Source: Cumulibacter soli (GTDB taxonomy: Bacteria > Actinomycetota > Actinomycetes > Mycobacteriales > Antricoccaceae). From it: a stretch of 64,000 bases of DNA. Shown here in pieces: positions 47,495 to 56,887 of the stretch (positions are counted from its first letter, which is position 1; every line of letters begins with the position of its first letter). The notes beneath the pieces were generated by a model, which made no database searches, was not told where the DNA came from, and worked only from the letters and a program-made list of their open reading frames with translations. Location: the NCBI RefSeq assembly GCF_004382795.1, contig NZ_SMSG01000002.1, positions 434,001 to 498,000 of the forward strand. Reading direction: 5' to 3'. A program made the translations under genes and the position numbers.

Positions 47495-49057
47495 TTACGG
47501 GCGAAAGGGTGTCGTCGGAGGACCGACCTGCGTCGCGAGCACCCGCTGGGCCTCGTGCACAAAACGCACGAGCAAGGCGCGAGTCTGAGCCGGATCGATG
47601 ATGTCCTGCCTCGTCACCTCAGCCGTTCGGAACGGTGACGCGATCGCCTCCATCCGGGACTCGATCTCGCGGCGCTTCGCCTCGGGGTCGGACGCGGCGG
47701 CGATATCGGCCCGGAAAGCCGCGTCGGTGCCCCCGGAGATGTGCATCGATCCCCATTGCGCCGTCGGCCACGCATATCGGCGGAACATCCCAGTGGACCG
47801 ATGGTGAACGGCACCGCCTACGCCGAAGATGCGGCGTACCACGATTGTCAGCCAGGGCATCCGAGTACGGCAGGTCAGCCAGACCAGGTCGGCGCCGGCC
47901 CGCTCGATGCCAGTTCGCTCGGCATCCTCGCCAACCATGAAACCTGGCTCATCCGCAAGCGACACCAGCGGAAGGTGGAACTGATCGCACAGTTGCATCA
48001 AGTGCATCGCCTTGCGGCCTGCGGCCACATCCGTAGCGCCACCAGCGAACTTAGGATTATTCGCCATGATCCCGATCGGGTAACCGTCGATTCTGGCCAG
48101 TCCGGTAACTCTCGAACGCCCGAAATCGGGAGAAATCTCGAAGAACGATTCATCGTCAACGACCGCCTCGAGCAGACGCCGCACGTTGAAGGGTTGCCGC
48201 TTGTTTTCCGGGATGAGTTCGCGTAGCGATGCTGCGCGGCCTCGAGGTTCACGCGCTTCGCCCCGCAAAGGAACCTCATCGACATTGGCGGGAAGGTAGG
48301 AGAGGAAACGCCTGACTTGCCGGATCGCGTCCTGCTCGTTGTCGGCAATGTTGTTCACCGAACCGCTGATTCGGGTGTGCAACTCAGCGCCTCCGAGCTC
48401 CTCCTTAGTCACATCGATACCTAGGGCAGCCTTGACGACTGGGGGCCCACCGGGGAACAAGTGCGACGTACCCCGAACCATTACGTTGAAGTGACACATG
48501 CAGCCGTTGATCGCTGGCAGACCCGCGACGGATCCAAGGATCGCTGACACAACGGGGACATGCTGCAACAACTCGACATCATGGACCGTGTAGGAGTTTC
48601 CGTCGGGCAGGTAGGTTCGCCCTATCTCCAGGAACCCGCGAACGCTGCCACCCGCGCCGTCCAGCAATCGCACAAACGGCACCCGCCACTCTCGCGCCCG
48701 TACGACCACGCTCGATTCCATGCCGAGTGCGCCGTGACTGCTTGCCGACCCGGACCCGCCCTTGACCGTGAAATCGCCCGCGTGCAGGAATACCAGCCGT
48801 CCATCGACATCGCAAGACCCGGTGACCTCGCCCTTAGGGGTGAACGCGGCGAGCCGGTCGCCTTCGTAGATTCCCTCACCGCCTAGGTATCCGGTCTCCT
48901 CGAAGGTGCCCGGGTCGGCGAGTAATTCGATTCGCTCACGTGCCGTCAAACGGCCATTGGTGTGGTGGCGTTCGACTTGCTGCTCACCGCCCATCTTCTC
49001 AGCGAGCGCACGACGGTGCTGGATCTCCTCGATACCGTGGTTGTAGCCGGTTTCCAA
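47495..49057 (-). CDS. Acyl-CoA carboxyltransferase (PccB/MmdA-like)
   Basis: 520 aa carboxyltransferase of the crotonase-like superfamily: N-terminal acyl-CoA half (LTARERIELLADPGTFEE) and C-terminal carboxybiotin half (GIMANNPKFAGGATDV near 330). It transfers CO2 between carboxybiotin and an acyl-CoA; the direction and acyl group cannot be deduced. The TTG start at 49055-49057 directly follows the stop of the upstream CoA-transferase (TAG-TTG), so translation is likely coupled. A downstream start cannot be excluded. Confidence 0.9.
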   Translation of the reverse strand: METGYNHGIEEIQHRRALAEKMGGEQQVERHHTNGRLTARERIELLADPGTFEETGYLGGEGIYEGDRLAAFTPKGEVTGSCDVDGRLVFLHAGDFTVKGGSGSASSHGALGMESSVVVRAREWRVPFVRLLDGAGGSVRGFLEIGRTYLPDGNSYTVHDVELLQHVPVVSAILGSVAGLPAINGCMCHFNVMVRGTSHLFPGGPPVVKAALGIDVTKEELGGAELHTRISGSVNNIADNEQDAIRQVRRFLSYLPANVDEVPLRGEAREPRGRAASLRELIPENKRQPFNVRRLLEAVVDDESFFEISPDFGRSRVTGLARIDGYPIGIMANNPKFAGGATDVAAGRKAMHLMQLCDQFHLPLVSLADEPGFMVGEDAERTGIERAGADLVWLTCRTRMPWLTIVVRRIFGVGGAVHHRSTGMFRRYAWPTAQWGSMHISGGTDAAFRADIAAASDPEAKRREIESRMEAIASPFRTAEVTRQDIIDPAQTRALLVRFVHEAQRVLATQVGPPTTPFRP

Positions 49058-50215
49058 CTAGATCCCGGCCTCAGTCAGCTCAAACTCCGCAAGTACTTCG
49101 GCGGTGTGCTCGCCAATCCGCGGAACGGTGCGGGACCGAGATGAGTCACTCAGCCCTACCGGGGCGACCGGCCCGGGAACATTGAAGGTCCTTCCGTTGG
49201 GTGAGGTGACCTCGACGATCGTGCCGGTGCCATCCGCCAACGCGGCGTTGGCGTACTCCGACGGCGATTGGACCGGTCCGCATGGGATCCCGGCAGCAGC
49301 CAACTGCTCAACGATCTCGTCACGGGAGCGGACAGCGCACCATTGTCCGACGAGTTTCTCGGCTTCGTCTCGACGCTCGAAGATCGCCTGCTCATAGGAG
49401 ATCGACGCCGGTAACTCGGGATGGCCGATCGCGCGGCACAACTTGGCCCACTTCGCCTCCCCGATCGGGGACAGAATGACGACGCCGTCCTTCGCGTCGA
49501 AGGTGTTGATGAAGGAGCTAGCGACTCGGTTGCCGATGCGCTGCGGGTGTTTTCCGGTCAGCGATGTCTGGACCTCGTGTGCCAGGCTCGCGGAGAAGGC
49601 CTGCAGCATGCTGAGATCAACGAATGCACCCACTCCCGAGCGCTGCCGCCGAACCAGCGCGAACATCGCGGCGAGCGCGGCGTGGTACGCGGCAACGTGG
49701 TCGGCGATGAACGCAGCCGCGAGAGTCGGCCCTGAGTCCGGCGTACCCGAGAAGTACGGGATACCGCTCATAGCTTGGATGATGCCGTCCAGCGCACGCA
49801 TGTCTCGTCGCGTGCCTGTCGTGCCGAAGCCTGTCACGTGCACCATGATCAGCGCAGGGTTTAGCGCCTTCAACGACTCATAATCCCAGCCGAGTCGGGC
49901 AGGTACGTCAACCGTGTAATTCGTGAGCACGATGTCCGCCACAGCTACCATCTGTTTAAAGTTGGCCAGGCCGCTCTCGGTCTTCAAGTCGATCACGACG
50001 GAGCGTTTGCCGCGATTGTGGCAACTGAAATAGATGCTCTCGCCGGTCTCGTCCCGCGGGTAAGACGCGCGAGCGATCTCACCGTTCGGCGGTTCGATCT
50101 TGATCACGTCCGCGCCGTGGTCAGCCAAGATCTGCCCGCATTGTGGCCCGGCGATCGCGTGCGTGAGTTCCAGAACACGGATGCCTTCCAGGCTGGTGGG
50201 CTCGGAACCATTCAT
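49058..50215 (-). CDS. Class III CoA-transferase (CaiB/BaiF family), copy 1
   Basis: 385 aa. Transfers CoA from one acyl-CoA to another carboxylic acid. N-terminal Rossmann motif RVLELTHAIAGPQCGQ, with catalytic Asp about residue 172 in FIADHVAAY (equivalent to Asp169 of formyl-CoA transferase). The ATG at 50213-50215 has GAGG upstream and is preferred over the longer 19-residue extension. Clearly paralogous to the transferase at 59071-60255: both share LELTHAIAGPQCGQILAD almost exactly. Substrates unknown. Confidence 0.93.
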   Translation of the reverse strand: MNGSEPTSLEGIRVLELTHAIAGPQCGQILADHGADVIKIEPPNGEIARASYPRDETGESIYFSCHNRGKRSVVIDLKTESGLANFKQMVAVADIVLTNYTVDVPARLGWDYESLKALNPALIMVHVTGFGTTGTRRDMRALDGIIQAMSGIPYFSGTPDSGPTLAAAFIADHVAAYHAALAAMFALVRRQRSGVGAFVDLSMLQAFSASLAHEVQTSLTGKHPQRIGNRVASSFINTFDAKDGVVILSPIGEAKWAKLCRAIGHPELPASISYEQAIFERRDEAEKLVGQWCAVRSRDEIVEQLAAAGIPCGPVQSPSEYANAALADGTGTIVEVTSPNGRTFNVPGPVAPVGLSDSSRSRTVPRIGEHTAEVLAEFELTEAGI

Positions 50216-50469
50216 CGGCAACCTCGCATCATTCTCGTGTGCGGCGACCCCCGGCTTGGCGTGCCTGGTCACCTTCGGTCGGCAGCGCTCGGATCACGCC
50301 CCGGGGTTCGTTTTAATAGCTAACTAAGAGCAGTTTCGGACGCTACTTGAGACGCGCGGGGCCGATCAACGCCGTGAGCACATCTCAAGGGTCCCTATAC
50401 CTACGCAGGCTGGGTCAGCAGCCTCCCCCGATGCCCCATTACACGCATCGGCCCCGTCCGCAAGACGAC
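50216..50469 (-). other. Gap between LuxR regulator and CoA-transferase, with a candidate promoter
   Basis: 254 bases without a gene. On the minus strand TATTAA at 50313-50318 could be a -10 box for the CoA-transferase-carboxyltransferase-carrier unit, giving a leader of about 90 bases; the -35 is weak. A TAGTTAGCTA near-palindrome adjoins it. A CCGATGC/GCATCGG hairpin (50428-50451) lies just after the LuxR stop and may terminate that gene. Confidence 0.4.
50428..50451 (-). terminator. Hairpin after the LuxR-family gene
   Basis: CCGATGC and GCATCGG form a seven-pair stem with a ten-base loop, 19 bases after the stop codon. No U-tract. A modest terminator candidate. Confidence 0.5.
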
Positions 50470-53289
50470 CTAGTGGGACCGCTCATCGAGCAAGCCCCGG
50501 CGCGTCAGTTCCACCACCAACGAAACCCGTGAGGTGCACCCGAACCGTCGGTACAGCCGGCTCAGATGAGCTTCGATCGTCTTGCGGCTGAAGTGCAGTT
50601 GCTCCGCGATTTCGCGATTATTCAATCCGGACCGCACCAGGTCGACCAACTCCTGATCCCGAGGCGTCAAGGCATCGACGTCTGGTCGCCGCACGGGGGC
50701 TGCTGACGCCCCGGTACGCCGCGGCGGAGGAACGAAACCCGTGCGGCACTCGAGCTCGATCAACGACACCCTTCCTAGCAACTTGTGCTTCGGCGCCAGA
50801 CGTTGAAGTTCCCACCCACTCTTGAGAATTCGCATCGCATGCCCCTCGGCGAGGCTCTTGGCAAATAAGTCCGCCGCAAGATTCACGTCGTCGTCTCGTT
50901 GTACCGCGGCCAAGGACGCCGCAAACACCGTACTCGGGTATCCGCAGTCCCTTGCCAATCGCTCTAGCTCGGCGCCGTAAGGGTCCACTGGCTCCCCGGC
51001 GGTTAGGCTGTCGTTGACTAGCGTGACGAGTGCAGTTCGCATAGTCGCCACCCAGCGGGCCTTGCGGGCGGCATCCAGGGTCTCGGTTACCAACTGTCGA
51101 TCAATTCTACGTTTCTCGATGGCGGCCTCAGCCTGCTCGCGGAGGATTCGAGCAACCATCCCGGCACGCGTCGGGCGTAGATGAAGGTCCTGCTCATCGA
51201 CCGCGGCAAACGCCAACTCGGGTGCGCCACGGTCGAGGTGAATCTCGGCCTCCAGCGCTCGGAGCCAAACCGAATTCGCCGGGATTCCCACTCGCTCGAA
51301 CGTGACACTCGCCCAACGCATCAACTCTAACGCCGAGTCGACCTCTGCCCTGCCGACAATGCAGGTCGCCTCAGCTGTGGATCTCAGACCGCCGAGATCG
51401 AGCGGCCGAGGTCTGGGATCGGCTTCAAGATGGGCCAGCGCGCGCCCCGCACCATCGATATCACCGATTTGCGCGTAAAGGTAGGCGAGCGACTCAGCCG
51501 CCGAGATCGTCCGCGCCGATCGCAGACCAGACTTATCGGATTGTCGAACGATCTCGCTCAGCCCACACACCGCGAGATCAAGGAGCGAGCGGTCGCCGGT
51601 GATCGTACCGGCGATTCCCGCGTGCGATAGCGCCAACTCGTCGTGTGCAGAACCTGGAGTATTCAAGCGGTCCCGCAACGACGGCAACAATCCGTTCAGG
51701 TCTTCCGTCCGCCCGGTCGTCGCGAGACTCGCGCACAGTTGCGCCTCTATCCTGACGTCACCGGGAAATTCCTCGAGCGCCTCGTTGCCCAGTTTGATAG
51801 CTCGCGGGTAATCACCGCTCGCGTAGGCGACGCCAACCATAATCGACCACAGAGTGCGTCGGTGGGAGGGATCCAGCTCCGATTCCAGAGCCGACTGCCC
51901 GACAGCAAGCGCCTGCTGGGGCCTTGACCCCTTCCACAGTGCGGTCACCAGCCCCATCCGCGCCGTACTCATCCGCACGCGGTCGTCCGAGGCGACAAGG
52001 TCTAACGCCCGTTCGTACCACTTCGCGGCTACCAGGGGGCCCGCGGTTGACATTGTGATCGCCATCCAGATCGCGGCGTCGACAGCGTTTGTGTCGCCCC
52101 GCTCGGCACTGGCAACCAGTAGGCGCGCGTGACGCGCTCGCTCCCGGTCGTTTGTGGGCGCAGGTAGGCGATCTAGGATCTCCCGATGGAGTCGAATCTG
52201 CTCCATTGGTCCGAGGTCGTCGCGAAGCAACTCGGCGACCAACTCGTGCGCGAACACGTAACGTCCATCGCTATTCCTTTCAATGATGTCGGACTGTACG
52301 AGTCGATCAAATGCGTCCTGCCCCCGCTCGGTCGGCAAGCCCGCGACTTCGAAAAGTAGCGGTACCACCGTGAGTCTGACGGCGCCAGTGAGCGCCAAGA
52401 CCTGACCTAAGGCTCTGCCCTCAGGGTCATCGGCGAAGAACCGCTGCAAAATCGCCGCGCGACCACCGATCTGGAGCGACTCCGCGACCGGGATGAGATA
52501 CACCGAATCTCCCCGGCGCGAAAGGCTTTGCCCCTGCTCAAGGACGCGAGCCACTGCCGTCGCAAACACCGGGTTGCCCCCGGACCGACGAACTACATAT
52601 TTCACGAGCCCCGCACTCGGCTCCGCACCCAGTTCTTGGCGAAGCAGTTCCGCGAGATGTTCGTCGCTCAAGGGCGCCAGTTCGATAGTGCGACCGCGCA
52701 TTCCTTCACTAAGCGGACCTAGCGCCGCGGCCAGGGCACCGTCATTGTTCCAAGCGTCGATGCGCGTGGCGACGACCAGCATAAGCGGTCGCTGCGCGAG
52801 CCCACGGATCGCTAACTCGACCGCGGCGAGCGTCTCGGCATCGGCAAACTGCACGTCGTCCAGCACCACGAGCAGCGGAGCCTCGCTGGTGATGGCTTCG
52901 AGCGTCTCGGCAACGAGAGAGAGTACGACACCGCCGGTCTGTTTCCGCGCCGCCGACGTCTCGTTCCTGAACGAGGCCTTCTTGAGATCGTCCGCCAGGC
53001 CAGCCAATCGCGGTCGGCTCTGCGCGATGGCGTCAACACCGGCGGCGAACGGACGCAATGTAGCGAATGCAACGTCCTTATCCCGGATGCTCGCGGTTGC
53101 CTCAAGGACGGCGAATCCACGGCCCAACGCCTGTGCCGCGAAGTCCGACAGGACGCGAGACTTACCGCTCCCCGGCTCGCCGAGAACAAGTACGGTTCGG
53201 GCCTGACCCTCGAGCACTATCTCGGCGTCGTCAAGCAGCGTCTGAAGCACATCGGCGCGACCGACCGCGGCTCGGCGTTCAATAGACAT
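50470..53289 (-). CDS. Large ATP-binding LuxR-family (LAL/MalT-like) regulator
   Basis: 939 aa. An N-terminal AAA/NACHT-like ATPase with Walker A GEPGSGKS at residues 37-44 and Walker B LLVVLDDVQFAD near 140. A long helical middle region follows (about 400-850, probably TPR-like repeats). A C-terminal LuxR helix-turn-helix ends it (LTPRDQELVDLVRSG, NREIAEQLHFSRKTIEAHLSRLY). LAL proteins are usually activators of adjacent catabolic or secondary-metabolite genes, so it probably controls this island. The ligand is unknown. ATG at 53287-53289 with a TACAGT-like -10 upstream. Confidence 0.93.
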   Translation of the reverse strand: MSIERRAAVGRADVLQTLLDDAEIVLEGQARTVLVLGEPGSGKSRVLSDFAAQALGRGFAVLEATASIRDKDVAFATLRPFAAGVDAIAQSRPRLAGLADDLKKASFRNETSAARKQTGGVVLSLVAETLEAITSEAPLLVVLDDVQFADAETLAAVELAIRGLAQRPLMLVVATRIDAWNNDGALAAALGPLSEGMRGRTIELAPLSDEHLAELLRQELGAEPSAGLVKYVVRRSGGNPVFATAVARVLEQGQSLSRRGDSVYLIPVAESLQIGGRAAILQRFFADDPEGRALGQVLALTGAVRLTVVPLLFEVAGLPTERGQDAFDRLVQSDIIERNSDGRYVFAHELVAELLRDDLGPMEQIRLHREILDRLPAPTNDRERARHARLLVASAERGDTNAVDAAIWMAITMSTAGPLVAAKWYERALDLVASDDRVRMSTARMGLVTALWKGSRPQQALAVGQSALESELDPSHRRTLWSIMVGVAYASGDYPRAIKLGNEALEEFPGDVRIEAQLCASLATTGRTEDLNGLLPSLRDRLNTPGSAHDELALSHAGIAGTITGDRSLLDLAVCGLSEIVRQSDKSGLRSARTISAAESLAYLYAQIGDIDGAGRALAHLEADPRPRPLDLGGLRSTAEATCIVGRAEVDSALELMRWASVTFERVGIPANSVWLRALEAEIHLDRGAPELAFAAVDEQDLHLRPTRAGMVARILREQAEAAIEKRRIDRQLVTETLDAARKARWVATMRTALVTLVNDSLTAGEPVDPYGAELERLARDCGYPSTVFAASLAAVQRDDDVNLAADLFAKSLAEGHAMRILKSGWELQRLAPKHKLLGRVSLIELECRTGFVPPPRRTGASAAPVRRPDVDALTPRDQELVDLVRSGLNNREIAEQLHFSRKTIEAHLSRLYRRFGCTSRVSLVVELTRRGLLDERSH

Positions 53290-53351
53290 GACCCCTACTC
53301 GCAGTTGAAGAATGCACTGTAGTGATCACATTTTCCGATACCACGACTGGC

Positions 53352-54239
53352 TCAGACGACGCTCCCTGACGCCTGCATATCCGTGGATGTGGAGCCAGCG
53401 GTTCCACCGCGGCGTTTGCGTCGCGTACCGATTCCTTCCCAGCGGTCTGCGCCGGCGTCTACCAAGGAGTTCACGGCGAGAACCGTCAGTACAAGAGCGA
53501 TGCCGGGCGGGTAGATCGCGTTCGGCGCAATTGACAGGAAGTCGAACGCGCTGCGCATCATGCTTCCCCAACTCGCGGTCGGCGGCTCGACCCCAAGACC
53601 GAGGAAGGACAGGCTGGCCTCGGCGAGGATCCCAGTTGCGAATAGGAGAGCGGATTGGACGACGATTGGACGCAGGCTATTCGGCAGTACATGGCGCCAC
53701 ATCGCACGCATGCGCGTCGCTCCGTAGGTTTCCGCAACTTCGACAAACAGACGCTTACGGATCGACAGAACCTGGCCCCGGACGATCCGGGCAATTACAG
53801 GCGTGAACACAATGCCTACCGCGATCATGGACATTGTCAGCCCGCCACCGAGCGCGGCGCTCACGCCAATTGCGAGAACGAGCGCGGGGAAGGCCAGCAG
53901 TGTATCGACGATTCTCATGAGAACTGTGTCGACCCAACCGCCGAAGTAACCAGCTATCAAGCCCAACGGGATTCCGAGGATGATCGACGTGATCACCGCG
54001 GTCAGCGACGCCAGCAGCGAGGTGCGGCCGCCGTACAACAGCCGGGTCCATAGGTCGCGACCTACATCATCTGTGCCTAGCAGATGACCCTGTTCGCCAA
54101 ACCCAAGAAATGCCTGCGGCCCCTGCAGGTCCGGGGTGCCAGTACTGATGAGCGGCGCCAAGATGAGGCACGCCAGCAGGAACACTAGATATATAGCGGA
54201 AATGAGTGCACGCTTGTCACTCTTGAGCCAAGTCCACAC
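53352..54239 (-). CDS. ABC transporter permease (DppC/OppC-like)
   Basis: 295 aa, six predicted membrane helices. A typical N-terminal segment (SDKRALISAIYLVFLLACLILAPLIS) is followed by the GTDDVGRDLWTRLLYGGRTSL motif of this family near residue 55-75. It has the EAA loop around 175 (VEVAETYGATRMR). The GTG at 54237-54239 is chosen for its TAGGAG ribosome site; an upstream start at 54272 would overlap the previous permease. Part of a five-gene peptide-type importer. Confidence 0.92.
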   Translation of the reverse strand: MWTWLKSDKRALISAIYLVFLLACLILAPLISTGTPDLQGPQAFLGFGEQGHLLGTDDVGRDLWTRLLYGGRTSLLASLTAVITSIILGIPLGLIAGYFGGWVDTVLMRIVDTLLAFPALVLAIGVSAALGGGLTMSMIAVGIVFTPVIARIVRGQVLSIRKRLFVEVAETYGATRMRAMWRHVLPNSLRPIVVQSALLFATGILAEASLSFLGLGVEPPTASWGSMMRSAFDFLSIAPNAIYPPGIALVLTVLAVNSLVDAGADRWEGIGTRRKRRGGTAGSTSTDMQASGSVV

Positions 54240-54249
54240 GGCCGTTCTC

Positions 54250-55188
54250 CTACCGAGTCCGCGGATCGACAACTCGATAGAGAATGTCGACGATCAGGTT
54301 GACAATGATGACCATGGTTGCGGTGACTAACACGATCCCTTGGATGATCGGATAGTCCTTCTGCAGAGTCGCGTGCATGATTTGGCCGCCAAGACCACCC
54401 ATACCGAAGACCGCCTCGATAACGACCGTGGCACCGAGAAACTGATTGAACACCAGACCGGCGATCGTCAGGGTCGGCACAGCGGAGTTGCGGAACGCAT
54501 GCCAGACGATTCTCCTCTGTGACAGCCCCTTCGCGTAGAGCGTGCGTACCGAATCGGTTTGCAGTGCAGTGATCATCGCACCGCGCACCTGTCTCCCGAT
54601 CTCGGCCGCACCCACCACGCCCATCGCCACAGCCGGAAGGATCGAGTAACGAATGGCCTCGGCCGGATCGTCGAAGATGCTCACCGACCCGCTGGCGGGA
54701 AGGACCGCGAGGTTGAGCGCAAACACAACAACGAGGATCAGCCCGAGCCAGAAGCTCGGCATGGCGTGCCCTACCGCGAAGGCGGCGCTCGTAACCCGAT
54801 CTGTCACGCGATTGGCGCGCCAGCCTGCCACGATTCCGCCGACAATGCCGAAAACTAGGGCGAATACGAACGCCAGCAGCACCACCGTGAGGGTGATCGG
54901 AACCGTGCGGATCAAGTTTGGAGTGATCGCCTCGCGTGTGAACAGAGATTGGCCCAGGTCACCTTGCAGCACGCCGCCCAGCCAGGATCCGTACTGTTCT
55001 ACCAGCGGCCGATCCAGGCCCAACTGCTGCCGGATCGCCTCGACCTGTTCCTCGGTCGCGCTCTCACCCGCGATGCTCACGGCTGGATCGCCGGGGATGA
55101 TCTGGATCAGCATGAACACCAAGATGCTGGCTAAGAGAAGCGTCGGTAGGACGGAAACCATCCGCCTCGCGATCATCCCAACGAACAT
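54250..55188 (-). CDS. ABC transporter permease (DppB/OppB-like)
   Basis: 312 aa with about six membrane helices. The beginning MIARRMVSVLPTLLLASILVFMLIQIIPGDPA is the classic DppB start. The EAA loop is about 205-235 (DSVRTLYAKGLSQRRIVWHAFRNS). Pairs with the next permease to form the membrane channel. Follows the binding protein by 57 bases. Confidence 0.93.
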   Translation of the reverse strand: MFVGMIARRMVSVLPTLLLASILVFMLIQIIPGDPAVSIAGESATEEQVEAIRQQLGLDRPLVEQYGSWLGGVLQGDLGQSLFTREAITPNLIRTVPITLTVVLLAFVFALVFGIVGGIVAGWRANRVTDRVTSAAFAVGHAMPSFWLGLILVVVFALNLAVLPASGSVSIFDDPAEAIRYSILPAVAMGVVGAAEIGRQVRGAMITALQTDSVRTLYAKGLSQRRIVWHAFRNSAVPTLTIAGLVFNQFLGATVVIEAVFGMGGLGGQIMHATLQKDYPIIQGIVLVTATMVIIVNLIVDILYRVVDPRTR

Positions 55189-55245
55189 TCAGCCCTCCCT
55201 TTGCCGCGGCGGGCCGACCAGGCCCACCGCGGCGCGCTGATACAA

Positions 55246-56835
55246 CTAGCCTTCGTCGATCCACAGGAAGCTCACATCGGTCTTCCCATAGATCTTCGGC
55301 ACATATCCCTTAACGCTCGGATCCATCGCCGTCACCCGCGGAGAGAACACCATCGGCAGGAACAGCAGCGAATCCACGAAATACTGCGCGGTCGGCTCGA
55401 ACGCCTCGACCCGAGCGTCGTCGCCGACTACCTCGTTGCCCGCGTCGATCTTTTCCTGCGCATCGGGCTCGGAGTACTTCCCGCCGTTGAAGTAACCTGT
55501 CGGCGACAGCAGATTCTGGTATGTCTGGCTCGGGTCCGGCCGTCCAGTCCACGAGGCGCAGTACAGGTTGAACTTCTGATCCACGTACGCCATTGTCGCG
55601 GCCCCGACCTCTTGAATATCGATGGTCAACGAGATTCCGGCTTCCTTCAGGTAGCCCTGAATCAGTTCGAGTTTTCGCTGCTCGCCAGGCCCCGTGTGCG
55701 TGATTGCCTCCACCGTGGGATTCTCGATACCCGATTCGGCGACCAGTTGCTTCGCTTTCTCCGGGTCATACTCGTACGGCCATTCCGCGGTCGGATAGGC
55801 CCAGTACTCACTAGGGAAGATCGAGCTTGCAACTTCTCCCCCGGCCCCGAACGTGATCGCTTCTTTGAAGCTCTCATAGTCGATGGCATATGCGATCGCT
55901 TGCCGAAGCTTGACATTATCGGTCGGCGCCATCGTTGCGTTCATATAGCAACCGTCCGACTGCAGCGTTGACTGCGCATCCACCACAAGTTGCGAGTTCG
56001 TGCTGAGTGTCTGCCAAGTCTGCGCGATCATCGACGCCGCGAAGTTCACCTCGCCGCTGGTAATCGAGTTTGTCAAGGTCTGGATGTTGGTTATGAACTT
56101 GAATGAGATCTTGTCGAGGTGGACGTCGTCCGCGTTCCAATACTCTTCGTAACGTTCGACTTCCAAGGAATCACCCGGCGCGTGGCTGACAAGTTTGAAG
56201 GGGCCGGTGCCCGTTGGCTGCTGGGCGATCGCGTCGTCTCCCTGGTCCGCTACGGTTGGGGAAACCATCATCCCCGAGCGATCCGCGAGGATCAGCGGCA
56301 ATGAGCTGTCCGGGTGAGCGAGATTGAGTTGGACCGTGTAGTCATCGATGACGTCGACCGATGTGACGGATCCCAGTTCTGCCTTGACATTGGAGATTTC
56401 TGACGTCCTCGCCCGATCGAGGTTGTACTTCACAGCCTCCGCGTTGAACGCGGTTCCGTCGTGGAACGTCACGCCTTCCTGGAGTTTGAGCTCAAGCGTC
56501 GTTGGATCGAGATACTCGAAGGACTTGGCGAGCCCTGGTTCGGCCTTCATATCGTCGCTGAAGTTCACCAAGCGGTCGTACATCGTGTAGAGCATGTGAT
56601 GGTCACCGCCCGACCCGCCTCGGATCGGATCGGCCGATGACAGACCAACTATGTAGCCGACCTTCAGCTCACCGCCGTCAACCGGCTCGCCGTAACTGGA
56701 TGGCAGCTCCTGGGCTGCAACGTCACCGTTACCACTGCCACTCCCACCACCGCACGCCGTCGCCGTAAGCGTCAGGGCGATCGCCGCGGCCGCCGTCGCA
56801 AGTCCGCGTCTGCGGGTCAGACCTCGAAGTTTCAC
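55246..56835 (-). CDS. ABC transporter substrate-binding lipoprotein, family 5
   Basis: 529 aa. Signal peptide at residues 1-27 ending in the lipobox TATAC, with Cys28 as lipid anchor, then a Gly/Ser linker. The mature domain is of the SBP family 5 (peptides, nickel, opines and many other ligands), with LKLQEGVTFHDGTAFNAEAVKYNLDRA near 105-130. The GTG at 56833-56835 has a perfect AGGAGG upstream. It determines the importer's specificity; the ligand cannot be read from sequence. Confidence 0.93.
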   Translation of the reverse strand: MKLRGLTRRRGLATAAAAIALTLTATACGGGSGSGNGDVAAQELPSSYGEPVDGGELKVGYIVGLSSADPIRGGSGGDHHMLYTMYDRLVNFSDDMKAEPGLAKSFEYLDPTTLELKLQEGVTFHDGTAFNAEAVKYNLDRARTSEISNVKAELGSVTSVDVIDDYTVQLNLAHPDSSLPLILADRSGMMVSPTVADQGDDAIAQQPTGTGPFKLVSHAPGDSLEVERYEEYWNADDVHLDKISFKFITNIQTLTNSITSGEVNFAASMIAQTWQTLSTNSQLVVDAQSTLQSDGCYMNATMAPTDNVKLRQAIAYAIDYESFKEAITFGAGGEVASSIFPSEYWAYPTAEWPYEYDPEKAKQLVAESGIENPTVEAITHTGPGEQRKLELIQGYLKEAGISLTIDIQEVGAATMAYVDQKFNLYCASWTGRPDPSQTYQNLLSPTGYFNGGKYSEPDAQEKIDAGNEVVGDDARVEAFEPTAQYFVDSLLFLPMVFSPRVTAMDPSVKGYVPKIYGKTDVSFLWIDEG

Positions 56836-56887
56836 TGGTGCCTCCTGGTTCCTCAAGTGCTAGGACTACCGGTTGTGCACGCCGGTG

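Noticed and set aside
53318-53327. TGATCA-centred site before the LuxR gene resembling a CRP/GlxR half-site
   Set aside because: The CRP consensus needs TGTGA-N6-TCACA; only the left half with wrong spacing is present.
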